From contig OX393576.1 in NCBI GenBank assembly GCA_947652605.1, forward strand, positions 54,970,966-55,034,965: a stretch of 64,000 nucleotides of DNA. The letters are read 5' to 3'. Shown piece by piece: positions 45,700-59,096 of this stretch (the first letter of the stretch is position 1; every line of letters starts with the position of its first letter). The notes under the pieces are model-generated. The model ran no database searches and was not told where the DNA came from. It was given only the letters and a program-made list of their open reading frames with translations. Origin of the DNA: Elmis aenea (lineage: Eukaryota > Arthropoda > Insecta > Coleoptera > Elmidae). The translations under genes and the position numbers were made by a program.

Positions 45700-48600
45700 A
45701 TCTTTAAAACAGTAATTACTTTTCTGCTACGCTTCGCTTTAATTATATAAATGTATAGGATTTTAATTGTTTTTATTCACTAGACCAAATTGAAGCTTTC
45801 GTCGTAATTAAAGTACTGGATTTTACCCTTTTTCATTTTGTTTTATCTCCAACACCGGTTCTTTTTCCTATAAAGATCGTTTTCATTTAAAATATGATGC
45901 AGTTCGGAAGAATGAATTTAATTTCAAAGCGAATTCATAAAGAAATTTATTACATTTCAGATGTTACATTTCCAAAGGCATTCTTTGGCCTTTATTACGC
46001 CTGTAACACAATAAAATATTTCCACTATACGTGTAATATGGGCATTGATATCCGCCAGACGTAATAAAAGTATCGTGTAATATTGTGTAACTCAGAGAGC
46101 GATAATGCTACATGTATTATAATTATTAAACCCAAGTGACGTCGCTATTTCTCTGTGTTAACAGTTGCAAGCTGCCTGTGAGTTTAATTAACTAAATTGT
46201 TAATGCTATTCAATAATTCCCGATTATATAACTACTTTTAAACTCAATAATATTTACAACCAATATGTATTGTATTGTGTATCCATACATTTGGGAACCA
46301 AACACTTGAAAGCTATTTTCAGTTTAGTATTAAATTATTATAGAATAATGAGTTATGTAAGTGTTTAATTTTTAATATAAATACATACAATTACAATATT
46401 ATCTATAAAAATTCGCTGTTCTTATTTCTAAGAATTCCTAAATAATTACTATAAGTTGTACCAGTTATAAACCCAACCAAAACCTTTAATAAATTTCAAA
46501 TTTTTAAGTTTTATTTGTTGTTAAAAAGATTTTGTCTATAAAGTTTGGTGTATTAGGTTTATAAACATGTTTTTCAATGACATTTTTATGTAATTTTTTA
46601 AAATGTACACATATTAAGCTCACAGATAGTATGTTTTGCTTGCGATGTTAATTTTTTTTGCTGAAATACACACATTCAGTCAATCACCATTTATTTTACC
46701 TACCAAAGTGTGTGTTTTTTTTAAAGTACAATAATAATGGTCATATTTATTGAACGGTATGTTTATTTTTAAATCTCTTTAAATAAAAAATGCTTTCATT
46801 ACACATTCATTCAAACGTGAAGAGCTTGATGGAGTTATAGAGCTGTGAATTAAAAATTGAGGAATTGATAAATTTCGTTTCAGTTTCAAAAGGTAAAAAC
46901 GAAGCAAAAGTATCTTTTAAAAAATCATGAAAACCTTGTGTCTTCTTCTGATTTTAATGCACACATTTAAGTGTTTTTGTTTTCAATTTTTACACATAGA
47001 AGCATTTTTGTTACCAAAGCATTTCATTCATGCCATTTATACTTAAACGAAGATTGGTTATCTCAAAAATATAGTCAAAAATGCCTGTAAGATTTAAGTT
47101 GCTTGTTGATAGCTAAAAGATTAAAATAAAATGTAAAAAAATAATTTTGTTGCGTTAGTTATTTTGTATTAGCAGTGTCGCATAATTTAATATAATTCAA
47201 TACTATCTTATGAGAAAGCTGACCTTATTAAAGGTTAATTAGAGCTTTACAATACAATGGATCACATTGTTCATTTTAGACATGAAATTACATAGACTAA
47301 CCTTTTGGTTAAAAATGCGATCCAAAGCTTATTTTCTTTACCAGTGTTTTTTTTTTTTTAAATTAATTAAGTTATTTTATGATTACCCTCCAAAAAACTA
47401 TCTTTTATTAGGGCTTGGCTAATTATTTTACAACTATATTACATTATACATATTAATATTTTACATTAAAACTTTTCCTTAATAAAACTACTACTAAGCT
47501 TATATAAACCTTACAATATTAGTTTAATTTTTAACTTCTCTTGATAGATTGTTGTAAACTTTTAATTCTTTATAAAACAGAGAATTTGGAGTGTATTCTT
47601 GTTTTCTAAATGACAATTTAAAGTCTTAACATATTCTAGTTAGATAATTGTGAATTACAGATTTAGGGTTACATATTTTAACAAAAAAATTGGAAGCAGT
47701 TTATTAATAATTTTGGAAATTAAAATAATCGTATTAAAAACTATCCGTTGTTTGATACTAAGCCGCCGTAAAGTATCTAGCATTAGAATAATTTTGGTGT
47801 ACTTGAAACAGTGTAAAATATTTTTTATATCGCTATTTTGCAGTGTTTGTTTTTTTAGTATATGTCAGTAATAAAATACCAGAGCAGTATTCAAAATGGG
47901 GTGTTATAATACTTTAGTATATTGGACTCTTAGTAACGATTGAAGCCTTTTTTTAAAATCCCATTAACTATATATTTAATCTGTATTACTTTTAAAATTT
48001 AGGTTATCATCGTTGATTGCGCTAATTTTTACTGCAGCCAGCTAATCGCTTAAGTCCAAGAAGGATTATACTAGAACAAGATTAATTAATACAAAAGTGT
48101 TTTTAAATCCACTTTCTTCACATCCACCAAATGTTGCTTCAAGGGATTACAGTCTATTCAGATAATTTAAACATGACTTTTTCTAAAAAGGAATTAATAA
48201 ATCACAAAGATATTAAAGCAAAGTAAACGCAATTAAAAAGAAATGTGAAGAAATGTCCTGGAAAATAATGTAGAATGTATGTAGAATAATGAAATAGTTT
48301 AGTTTAATTTATTGTGTGAAAAACAACATAATTTATGGGTCCACATTATATCTCGCAATATTGTACAACATACATCAAGCTTTTAGCATAACAAAACAAT
48401 GTGATCAGCATAAACATGTTGCACGTTTGCAATTGTCGGAGTGCTCCTCACGAGGTAAAATATTACGTGAATGTTTAATAATGCTCGTACATGGCTATAG
48501 ATCAAGTAAATAATATATACTATGACTTAGACGCCCGTAGGGAATGCGAAAGTTAGGTACTACTAATAATGGTTCGCGGGACGAGATTAGGGAACAGAAT

Positions 48601-49320
48601 GCTGATATTCAAATTAAATTTACAGATACAGATATTGTTAATTTTGCGTGAAATGCGTAAACAAGAGTATCTTGGAGGGAAACATAAATAATATGTTTGT
48701 GAAAGACAATTTTCAGCGCTCGCGAACAATGTTTTGTTGTGGTAGTACATATACAATAAAATGTTATTCTAAAAATTGTTTGCGAAAAAATCAGAAGTGA
48801 TAATATCATTAATGTAATAGCTTTCATATTACGTAAAGGGGTACGATCATTGTTAAGTATTCCGAGATATATTTGGGGTGATACAGATCTTATCTGCGTG
48901 CTGCGTTAACCGGTGAATATTGGTTTGGGATGGTAAACGTTTTAAGCATTAATTTAATTCAAACCAAAATGTATGAATTTCAGAACTTTGCTGTGCCCTC
49001 AGCATAATTTTAGTTTCGTTGCAAAGGCTGAAGGACTTTAACACCTATCTAGTCAAGTGGGCTTCATCAAACTCTAGGAACGCGGATGGGGGTAGATGCA
49101 CGCCATCCCATATATTTATCAGTAATTTTCTCCACTACATTACTAAAGTGTAACCGTAATCAAATAGAGTAAGCTTTCTTGAATTCTTAAATATCTCACC
49201 TTACACTCATATGGAACTATGAATTGCAAAAAGTTTAAAAAAGTCGTTCAGAAAACAAATCTCTTCCTTTTTTCGGATAATTTTACAACTAGAGTTCGAC
49301 TGCATCAACAAACTGAAATA
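45700..49320. other. AT-rich DNA, no recognised gene or element
   Basis: About 3.6 kb in which no homologous frame was found. At 48571-48730 'atggttcgcggga' and 'cgctcgcgaacaat' form a weak inverted pair, possibly a 160-bp MITE; target duplication not seen. Other short ORFs lack domains. Confidence 0.25.
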
Positions 49321-49329
49321 TTCATGTAT

Positions 49330-50385
49330 CTCCAGTGGATGGTGTGATAGTTTATAGGTAATATGGACATGAGTGTTTAAAACAGCAAAATGTGATTGAC
49401 CTTTTGAGTAGAGCAAACATTTAATTTATTTAGAGTTTCAATAACTTAAATAGAGAAAATATCGACTCAATTACAATTGTTGGAGTAGAAAGATTCCTCA
49501 GCAAAAAAAAACATGAAGCAGTAATGCCTGCTTAAAAGTACCAAAGCAGTAATTTTAAGGACCAAAAACATTGTAGATAACCTGGAATTGATATGAGTGC
49601 TACTCCCTATCTGGAAGTATTGTAGAAACCAAAGCAACAGATTGGTAAAGATCGTTTGCAAAAATTTGTTCCTCTTAAGCATAACAACGTCAAGGTATGA
49701 AATGCACAATTCTCATGAATATTTTGCCACATCCTTTTATCAGTCCTGATCTAGTCCTATTAGGCTTTAACTTTTTATAACATGGACTTCGAGAGCTACA
49801 TTTTTTTTTTAAATTCTGACGAAGTTTTCGCATTATTTGTTAAGAAACCTTTAACTTAAATCTTTGTAAACTAGAGATAAGTGGATGACGTGAAAGTTGT
49901 AGATTGTTAAATTTATGGGTAATATGGACAAATGTTTGAAATAGTGAAATGTGACTAAATTTTTGAGTAGAGAGAACATTGTATTTATTTAGCGTTTTAA
50001 TAACTTAAACGGAGAAAAGTCAAACTCAATTACAGTCGATGGAGTACAAAGATTCCTCAGCAGACAAAAAGCATGAAGCAGTAATGCCTGCTTAAAAATA
50101 CATTTGCAGTATGTGCAATGTGGAAAGCAAAATACCAGATTGCTAAAGATCGGTTACAAAATGTGTTCCTCTTTAGCATAACAATGTCAAGGAATGAAAT
50201 GCACAATTCTCATGAATGTTTTGCCACATCCTTCTATCAGTCCTGATCCAGTCCCATCAGACTTTAATCTTTTTATAACATGGACTTCGAGAGCTACATT
50301 TCTCTGATTCTGACAAAGTTTTGGCATTTGATCAGAAACCTTTTACTTACATCGATAAAAACTCTTAACTAGAAATAATTGAGCA
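49330..50385 (+). repeat. Old tandem duplication (unit about 500-550 bp) carrying mariner transposase traces
   Basis: Two diverged units in tandem, roughly 49330-49875 and 49876-50385. They share 'ggtaatatggaca', 'gattcctcagca', 'catgaagcagtaatgcctgc', 'gaaatgcacaattctcatga' and 'tataacatggacttcgagag'. In unit 2 the frame LPHPSISPDPVPSDFNLF matches the mariner third-aspartate motif (LPHPPYSPDLAPSDFHLF); unit 1 has LPHPFISPDLVLLGFNFL. Downstream 'HFSDSDK' also fits. The rest of each unit is too eroded to place. Both were probably one mariner relic before the duplication. Confidence 0.65.
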
Positions 50386-50451
50386 ATATTTTTCAACGCT
50401 GGATAGTATGATTAGCATGTATGAAACGTGAAAATTAGGAGACATCGCTTT

Positions 50452-50827
50452 TGAAGCGATATTTGCACATGAACAAAACAATAATCAGTATCCGATTTTA
50501 CTAAATATTCAAGTTTAAGAGCCACTTGTAACCTTCGTTAGAAAAAGTTTCCAAAATAGAGAAAAAAAAAACAAGTATTCGAATACCATGGCAAAGGAAA
50601 GACATGTATTTATAATTTTCCTGCTGCATTGAGTTTTAATGAAGCGATATTTGCACATGAACAAAACAATAATCAGTATCCGATTTTACTAAATATTCAA
50701 GTTTAAGAGCCACTTGTAACCTTCGTTAGAAAAAGTTTCCAAAATAGAGGGAAAAAAAACAAGTATTCGAATACCATGGCAAAGGAAAGACATGTATTTA
50801 TAATTTTCCTGCTGCATTGAGTTTTAA
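50452..50827 (+). repeat. Recent 188-bp tandem duplication
   Basis: Unit 1 (50452-50639) and unit 2 (50640-50827) both start tgaagcgatatttgcacatg and end ctgcattgagttttaa. They differ only in the purine run (gagaaaaaaaaaac against gagggaaaaaaaac). No coding frame is evident. It directly follows the older duplication at 49330-50385. Confidence 0.93.
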
Positions 50828-50829
50828 AA

Positions 50830-53595
50830 ATACTGTATATTTTAATAAGCTTCTAGTATGACCATCCAAATAAACCAGATTCAGATAACCAAGTTATCAC
50901 TTCCAGACCTACATTTTATGCTAGTTTTAATAACTTCTCGCAAATGAAATACTGCAGCTTGAAATGAGTTAAGTAAAAATAACTTAAAGTATTTCAGTAA
51001 ACTGCAGTTTTAAAGAGCAACTTCAAAGATTAGTAGACGAACAACTTTATTAAGTTTGTGAAGTTCACCACACGAGCGTATAAATATATCACCAGATGTC
51101 ATAAAAATATGGGAGATACTGGTAATAGGAAAAATCTCCTGCGTCTGCCAACCGTGTCTACTTGAAGATCTTGGCTCTACAAGTTTTGTTCATTAAAATA
51201 TTATCAAGATGTGAATTAAACATAACGCTACGAGATATTTTATTCAATTTTTATGTAGCTGCATGTTCGGTAGCGCTGTATATAATATCGTGTGACATGA
51301 AGTTTATGGTGTATTTTAGGAGGAAGTCAATAATCTGCACTTAAATCAAATGCAATGTGACATTTCTGCAAGTAAAATCGATAACAAATTTTCACCAACT
51401 TGATAGCTTTGGTTTTCTTTTGAAAATAATGAAGTTTTAAAGATGGTTCGTTTAGGTAAAGTTTCACTAATAAAAATTAAACAGAAAAGTCTTGAAAAAG
51501 TGTGGATTCCGAAGCTTTTTTCCCCAGATTGGCAACATTTTTTAACTGCATTTTTCTGTATGTGGGCTTTTATTGACCCATCATGAAACCCCCAAATTTG
51601 TCACCAAAAATCGTAATTTGTGTTCTTCAGATTTTATCCGTGTAGCAAAAAATAAAAACTTCTTTTTGCTGTCGTATTCTATATGATTCAGTAAACCGGA
51701 AAAGAACTTACAGAAATGGCAACATTTCTACAATTTTTTACAAAACATAGCTGAAGTTAGTGAATAGACGACTGGCTTATTGCCAAGATGTACACAACAT
51801 ACAGTTTATTTTATTTTCGTTTGTTTTTCGGTTTTCTCTTTTGTTTTCATCTGTTATTGTATGATGGTACTTCTGGAGATTGCTTTTAAAGGACAAGTAA
51901 ATAAGCAAGGCAAACATCCCATTAGGGGTTTTATATAATTCCAAAATTTTAAATAATTACATTTAGAGATTAAATTATTTGCTCTATAGAATATAGGATC
52001 CTAATTATTTTGGGAAAAAAAGTGTATTTAGGTTTTTTTTTGTGGAGAAAAAATTCAGTCTACAAATGTAATCAATATTAATTTTTAGTTTTCCAATAGA
52101 TGAAAATTGAGAAAAATGCAAAGTCGTTTTGGCAAAGACCGTAGTGCCTTGGAATTATGCTAACTGCTCATCCTAATGTCGCTTATGCTGGCTTATACTT
52201 CTTATACAATCACTATAAAAGTGTTCCATGGTTGAAATAAATTGGGAAACACTCTATAGTAAATAAAAACGCAATAATGGTGTATTCAATAACCGAATGC
52301 CTTAGGAAGTAATTTAATGCTTTCAGTAAAATTTTAACGCTTATAATATATTTTAATGTCATCGTCCCTTATTATTAGACAAACTTTTAGACACTGCTAA
52401 TTGCTATAGCTCATATCCCTGTGGACACTCGGTTTAAATCAGTAAGAGAGGGGCAGGTTACAAGTTAATTAAAGCTTTTTTTTTCAAAGCCGTGTTAAGC
52501 AGAGTGGCAACTGATACAATATAGATGTGTGTAGCGGCAGCGACTAAAACTTGGTTTGATAATAAGGGGCCATAAAATGATACATTACCCATAATGTTTT
52601 GTATTTCCTCATAAAAGGTTTATTTAGATCCTATACAACGTGAACTTATTTTTTATGTGGTATTTATATTTTTTTAATGCAGTATTTTTTTGATACTATT
52701 TTTAGAATGTTTGGATTATTTTCATACAGTATTTAATTCATATCCTTATAACTTGCAAATTAAAACTTTCATCTTTACACCTTCTCTTTCGTGTGAATGA
52801 CAAAAGAAAGCTTATTCTTTATTTTCATAAACCATTATGATGTTGTAGAATGTGCATTATCACGTAATGCAACTTTATCTTCTATAACAAGTTAATTTAC
52901 ACCACAAAGGCATATCTAATCACCCTTAGTTACACGTTTAGCCGCTAAATACTATACGATAATGACTAATTTCTTGGTGCGAACAACATACATACAACGT
53001 CATTACCACCACAACAAAGAATAGGTTAGGAAAAGATAAATTACACGAGTAGTTGCCCATCTAGATAAGAAATAAACGGTGTTCCGCAGGTATAAATCTC
53101 TCGATATTTAATTAAATTCGATAAATTTTTTTAATATATTACACGTTCGCTTTTCCGATGTATCTTTATCATGCAACCGAGAGAATTCCGTGTCAATTTA
53201 TATTAAGTGAACGAAAAAAACGTGTTATATAATTAATGTGCCTGTGAGTTTGAAAAACTTATCACGAGATCACAAAAATGGTTAAACATAAATCTATGTA
53301 GGAAGAAAATTGGGCTAGCACGTTTTCGACAACATTAAATTTTGTAGGAAATGATAACAGATGTCGATAATATATCAGAGCCTTTTAATTAACAAAATGG
53401 TTATACATTAGTGTTGTGTTATTTGCAGTTTCAGTTTTGTTGCGCCAAGTAGTATGAAGAAAGTATTGAGATCGCGAAAATGTTCGAATTCGAAACTTCG
53501 ACACGTTTTGAGCCCTCAGCACGTTTAGACTATTTTCGAGAGTCGTTTGGTGGCTACACCAGTTTATTTTGTATATAACCACTAAGAGTTTTTAT
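50830..53595. other. AT-rich DNA, no recognised gene or element
   Basis: No homologous frame or element end pair found. Short ORFs at 51162-51344 and 53385-53582 have no domain. Confidence 0.3.
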
Positions 53596-53858
53596 AATTG
53601 AAAGCAGGAATGGAGACTCGGAGTCGGGAGTCAGGAGTCGAGGAGTCGGGGCTTTTTCGAGGAGTCGGGAGTCGGAAAAACTACCGACTGCCGACTCTTT
53701 TTTGATTTAGTTGTTTTGAGGATGAGAACAGAATACAATTTTTTAAACAAAAACAATAAAACGATTTCAATCGATTTTTCTTAAACGGAAATGGAAACGA
53801 TTAAATAAAGAAACACAAACTAGTTTTGTATTTGAACGTCCAATTTTTATCAGTAGTA

Positions 53859-54030
53859 ATATAACAAGTGCATTGAAAATTGTCGATAATTTTTGGTAAA
53901 TATGCCCGAATGCAAGTTGAGCTGAAAAAATCACGAGTGCACGAAGTGCACGAGTGATCTTTTCTGCTTCAACTTGCATGAGTGAAGATTTGTCAAAAAT
54001 TATAGATTATTTGCAATGCACGAGTTATAT
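53859..54030. repeat. Foldback inside the gagtcgg hAT element
   Basis: About 85-bp imperfect arms. The outer part is atataacaagtgcattg against caatgcacgagttatat, the middle is 'gataatttttgg' against 'caaaaattatag', and the inner part is 'atgcaagttgagc' against 'gcttcaacttgcat'. The tip is cacgagtgcac/gtgcacgagtg around 53937-53956. It is probably a separate small MITE inserted in the hAT; the boundary dinucleotide may be TA. The 70-residue ORF across it is the palindrome. Confidence 0.65.
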
Positions 54031-54680
54031 TTTGTCAGAAAATTTCCTTCATCTAACCTATCTGTCAAATTAAAATGTTGTTTAATTTAGATAAATTAAA
54101 GTATACCTACTACTTACTGCGATTGTTATTATTAATAGATCATTTATAACTAATTTTTAATTCAAGAATTATATTTTAATAAAAATTAATGAACCAAATA
54201 GTATTTAGGTACATACTTTTCTCTCTTATCTATGGTACATACATAATCTGTTATGTCAAATTTTACAAGTACTGTCAGAGTGGTGTGTCAGGGGTGTGGT
54301 TTAATCTATATTAAAGTAACGTTATTGGTCGCCGACATCTGTCAAAAAATTATCAAGACCAAAATACCTCATACCCTCTCCAAATTTATATTTTCCACCA
54401 ATCAAAAACTCAGATTTCTTAGAAACGACCAATGAACGCATGAAAATCTGTTAATTGCGAAAAGTAAATTATCAGTGTATGATTATGTTTATTGGCCGTT
54501 TAAAGGAAATTAAGTTTGTTATTGGTCGAAAACGCAAATTTGACAGGAGGATCAACTCCTGGCAGAGGAATGTAAAATTATTACCGTGTAATATTGCTCC
54601 TATTGGTAGTCTCTAAAAGATTTAAGATTAGTGATTGGTTGAAAACGCAAATTTGACAGGTGAAGGGAATTTTCTGCAAA
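54031..54680. repeat. Inverted-repeat unit with 'cgcaaatttgacag' direct repeats
   Basis: The left end tttgtcagaaaatttccttc pairs with the right end gaagggaattttctgcaaa; inside, 'ctgtcaaatt' pairs with 'aatttgacag'. Two direct copies of aaaacgcaaatttgacagg lie at about 54529 and 54639, about 110 bp apart, and a third trace ('acatctgtcaaaa') is at 54337. This looks like a MITE abutting the preceding foldback. No gene. Confidence 0.5.
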
Positions 54681-55290
54681 AAATATCTACTTGACTGGAT
54701 AAGCTTTATAGACACCGCAAGAATACCAAACGCATGATTCGTGTGATACACGGCAAGGTTAGTTCGTCAACCAAATCTTACCCCGTATTGACATTTGAAA
54801 GTTTTTAAAAGCCGATGGTGCCTTTATTTTAAAGTTTCTAAGGTCAGGGTATGTAGAAATATGGTTCTAGTGTTAAAACTTTTATAATGAGTCATTTTGT
54901 TTTGTTTAATTAACCCTAGTAAATAAGAAATTGATAGTTTCAAGGTCGATGTATAACGAGGGGTGTTTTGCAGATAAGTTTTGTAATTTGGCACCCATTT
55001 GCGCAGTAGTGGAGGCTTGTCCATAATATTATTTCCGTTTTATAGTATTACAGGAAACTTAATTTTTATACATTTTCTTCATTATTTAGTAAACATACGA
55101 AAATAAACTCCGTTCATCATTATAAAGTAAACTTGGAAACGAAAAAAAAACTGGCTTTCACTGTAATGAAATACTAACTATAACTACGTTTTGTTTTTTA
55201 ATGAAATGAGTCGGAATCGTTTTTTAAAATACCGACTCAGGAGTCGAGAGTCGGTTATTTTTTTGCCGACTTCCCATTCGTGATTGAAAG

Positions 55291-58200
55291 AGTTTAAATT
55301 AAATTTAAATAGAGGTTGTGCGCAGAAAGACGTTTTTTATATCAATATCTGGTTTAAATCGCTCATAAAATATGAATCGACATGCACCAAACAACGATAT
55401 GTTTTATTAATTTTCATAAAAGCGGTGTAATTAATTGCGGTGTGGTTAAAACTGCATTATTTTATTTTACCTGTTATTCAACCAAAAAACCACAGGCACA
55501 AAGTTTGTTGTAGGATTTTTTATGATACAGGCAGACAAAGAGCGATTACTACATGACATTTAATTTTTTGAATGTAACATTTGACATTTAAAAGTTTTAT
55601 AATTTGCTGTTAACAAGTAAAGTACGCAGGGGAAAGAAAAACAAATCAAATTTTAAATTTTACGTTCTGCTTTGGTTATATAAGGCAATGTAAATTAGTT
55701 ATAGTAATAAAATCCTAGCTGAATTAAAAATAAATCATGTTTTAAATTACAAAGAAACGTATTTTTGTATTTTCAAAAAAAAAAGAGACAACTAACAAAA
55801 TCTTAATAAATTTATTGGTACAATATTCCGCAGCACTAGCAACAAATAACATTCATTGTTATATAACACGTACATATGTACGCCACAAAAAAATTAAAAA
55901 TAATAAGTGAAAATTTGATTGCCCCTGCGAAACTTTTACAAATATTCGTACCGTAATAGATTCCTAAACAGAGGTATTAGATTTATTCGCAACCAGCTTT
56001 ATTAAATTTTTTAAATCATTGCTGTGGTTTTGTTCTAATTGTTCGTATTTCATTTTTTAAATACGGTAAAATAGAAAGAAAATTGCCAGTGCTGTGAAGG
56101 TGACCAAAATAACAAAGTTATTAAAAAATGTACATAATGAATATTACGATTATATTTGATGATTTTTATGCTTTCTTTGTTATTGTCAAATATTCTTTAA
56201 GTGGTAGTTTCTGTAAAAAAAACATTTTCTTCTTTTTAAAGTTGCGGAACAAAAGTTGACATTTCGTCACCCTAGAGCTGTTTTGTTTCATATCAAGTAT
56301 AGGTAAGTAGTAAGTATATCGTTTTGAGAAAATCGACTTTAAAGTTTTTATCACTCTAAAAAAGGACATTTTATGCGTTTTTTTAAACGAGCTTTAATAC
56401 TAATTAATTCAAAATTATGAAATTTTGAGTTACTAGCAATTTTAAAATGGATATGGAACAACGTACTAAGCTGGTTATTACTTTTTTAAGAGTTTGTTTC
56501 ATGTGTATGGTATTTTTATAGTATTTATATAAAAGGTGAAGTTTATATAGATTATAATGATTTTAATAAGTATAACCAAACTGCGATTATTAAATTTTTT
56601 TTTTTTTTTGAGGAAATATCAAATTTTATAAAATACAACTATAAACCATTTTTTTTTAAATAAAAACTTCAATATAAACATTTTAATTTTCTCTAAAGAA
56701 ACAACTTTAGAAGTTGTATAAAAATTAAAATAATATTATTAAGACGTAAATTATTATGAGTATGTGTTATATGAACTTAACAACGCAAATTATTCTTAAC
56801 TAAGAACAAAACTACTTTAGAATTGTATTATAACATCTGGCATATATTTTAACATGGACAACATATCTTTTTGTTTTGTTAGTTTAAGTAAATTTATGCC
56901 AGGAATTTTAGCCTTTTTTTACTAAAGTCTTCATCAAATATTTGTCTGAACTTAACTAAATAGATGTCTTTAGAGCAAATTATCCGTTTAATTAGCATGT
57001 AAGGTATTTTATTAAAACAAAGAGATTAAGCCGCTTTTTGCTGGTTTTAAATAAAAACGTTTCTTTTGACATTTGCACAATTTGCAATGGCGCTTTAATT
57101 TACGGAGTAGAAAGAATAATTCTTATTAATGAATTTCGGTTATAAACTATAAACGCAGTTGTTTTTCTATTTTACTGTGGATCGCATTTACTTCTTGTAC
57201 AGTTTTAGGTCCTTCTGCATATTTTTGCTCGATGATGTGATTGGTATCACAGTTAGTTTAAAATAAAATTGAAAAGAGCGGTACTCATTACGCTGTTTCT
57301 GTTTTGAGGAGCACATAAATCTGACGACAAAAAAGTATGATTGATGTGAAGGTATTTTAATGGTTCAATTTTTTTTTGAGGGCGCTAATAATGTTATTAC
57401 CAGTTCTTCATTGCTTCACAAATAAAAATCATTATAATGTAAGTATCTAGCTCGTTAAATATAAAAATAACTTTTTTACTCCCACACTTCATATATTAAA
57501 AACAGGAAAACTATAATCATTTATAAGTATAGTTACAGTTATATTTTGGAAAGGTACAAATAACACGTAAAACATGTAATGTATGGACATGGAACAAATA
57601 AAACTGCAATTCGTCAATAGATTTTTTGATAGGGAACCAAGTTGACACTCAGAACTTCGCTATTAGGTAACGAATTTAAATTTTGGATTTTGGTTATGTT
57701 AAACAATAGGGAACACTTTAAACATAATCTTGATATTGATAATTTGCAAAATGGTGTATGGAACAAAATAAGTCTCAGGCGACGACCTGACAAAATTTGA
57801 ATCACAAAATTACAAAAAAAAGTCCTTAAACTATTTCATAAAAAACAGATAATAAAAATATCTTATATGTGAGTTACGAGTTACGACATAATGTTAGTTA
57901 CTAAATTAATAAAGACCACAATCACATTTAAGAATTTTGTAACAGTGGCTTTTTGTTCAATTATTTAAGAATTTGTAAATTTACACATTATCATCGAGTT
58001 GACCAACAACTTAAAAGTTCAATTTTGAATATCATAAGTAATACAAGCAGATGGCTGTTGATTTTGCAAGTTGCTAAAAAACATATTTTTTTATAGTAAT
58101 GGGTAAAGGCATTTAATATCTATACTTTAAAGTAAATAAAGAAAACATTTTAAAAGAAAATTTCGGCAGCATATAGGAACTAAAGAAGGAACAAAGGCTT

Positions 58201-59090
58201 AAAATTGAGTAGACTTTAAAAACATTAACAGAAGTTTAAGGGCAAAATAAGTGTTAACCAAGGTTCGATAAAATACTCGATAATTTACACATTGATGCCG
58301 TTGAAATGAATAACGTGAAACAACTTTTAAATAAACCGAAAGTCTACATAGAGAAAAGTTGTAAGTACTTTGTTTATCCATGTCTAATCTAAAGTCTACA
58401 GTAAATTCTTATATGTATAATAATAATTAAATGGTTGCTTAATATCAATTTTACATATAAAGAAATGTGATTTTGTTTGAGCTTTTTTAGTAAGATTCTA
58501 TTTATTAAACAAATAAACATTTAAGGGTTTAATCCGACCTGACCACAATTCGGAGTGAATTTGACCATTAAATCTTTTTTTTTAATTTTTTATAAATAAG
58601 CGAATTGCAATACTGATACTTTTAAATGCTGTAATTAAATTTAGTATCCATAAAATACTGTACAAATAATTACAGTTATTAAGACATCCTACAAAACCAA
58701 GACTTCGACTTTAAACCACTCTGTATGGTCAGCCAAAGGCAAAGTTGATCTTGTTGATATCTTCTGGCATCCAACAAAATGATGTTAGATAATAAGTTTA
58801 ATAAATAATAGAAAACAAGCACAAGTCGGTTAATTGTTGCTCACACATGAACTAAAAACTTTAACGGGCGGCATAAACAAAATAAAAATAAATTACTTTG
58901 TTTTGGAACTACAATGTAGTTGAATCCGTGCCAAATGAATCTGGATATCCCACTCAACACAATAGACTTTCAGATCGGCACATCACTGCTTGACTTGGTA
59001 AAGCCCATTATTTCAAAATGTTTCGAATATTTCATCGACAAATTCCTAACAACACCAACAATAATCAATAATATTTTATGATCCCTATAA
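55291..59090. other. AT-rich DNA, no recognised gene or element
   Basis: Nearly 4 kb of strongly AT-rich sequence with long T runs (for example 56598-56611). No domain-bearing frame, exon or element end pair could be supported on either strand. Confidence 0.3.
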
Positions 59091-59096
59091 GATGTA

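Larger units (their letters stand above)
53605..55282. mobile_element. hAT element of the gagtcgg-repeat family with 8-bp TSD
   Basis: A 1678-bp element with attgaaag on both sides (53597-53604 and 55283-55290). Ends are caggaatgg and ccattcgtg. Both termini are built of gagtcggg/ccgactc words (53617-53695 and 55207-55272), a striking subterminal array. The middle is occupied by other sequence, including a foldback at 53859-54030 and an inverted-repeat unit at 54031-54680. No hAT transposase is visible. Similar gactcc-rich hAT MITEs are widespread in animals. Confidence 0.9.
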
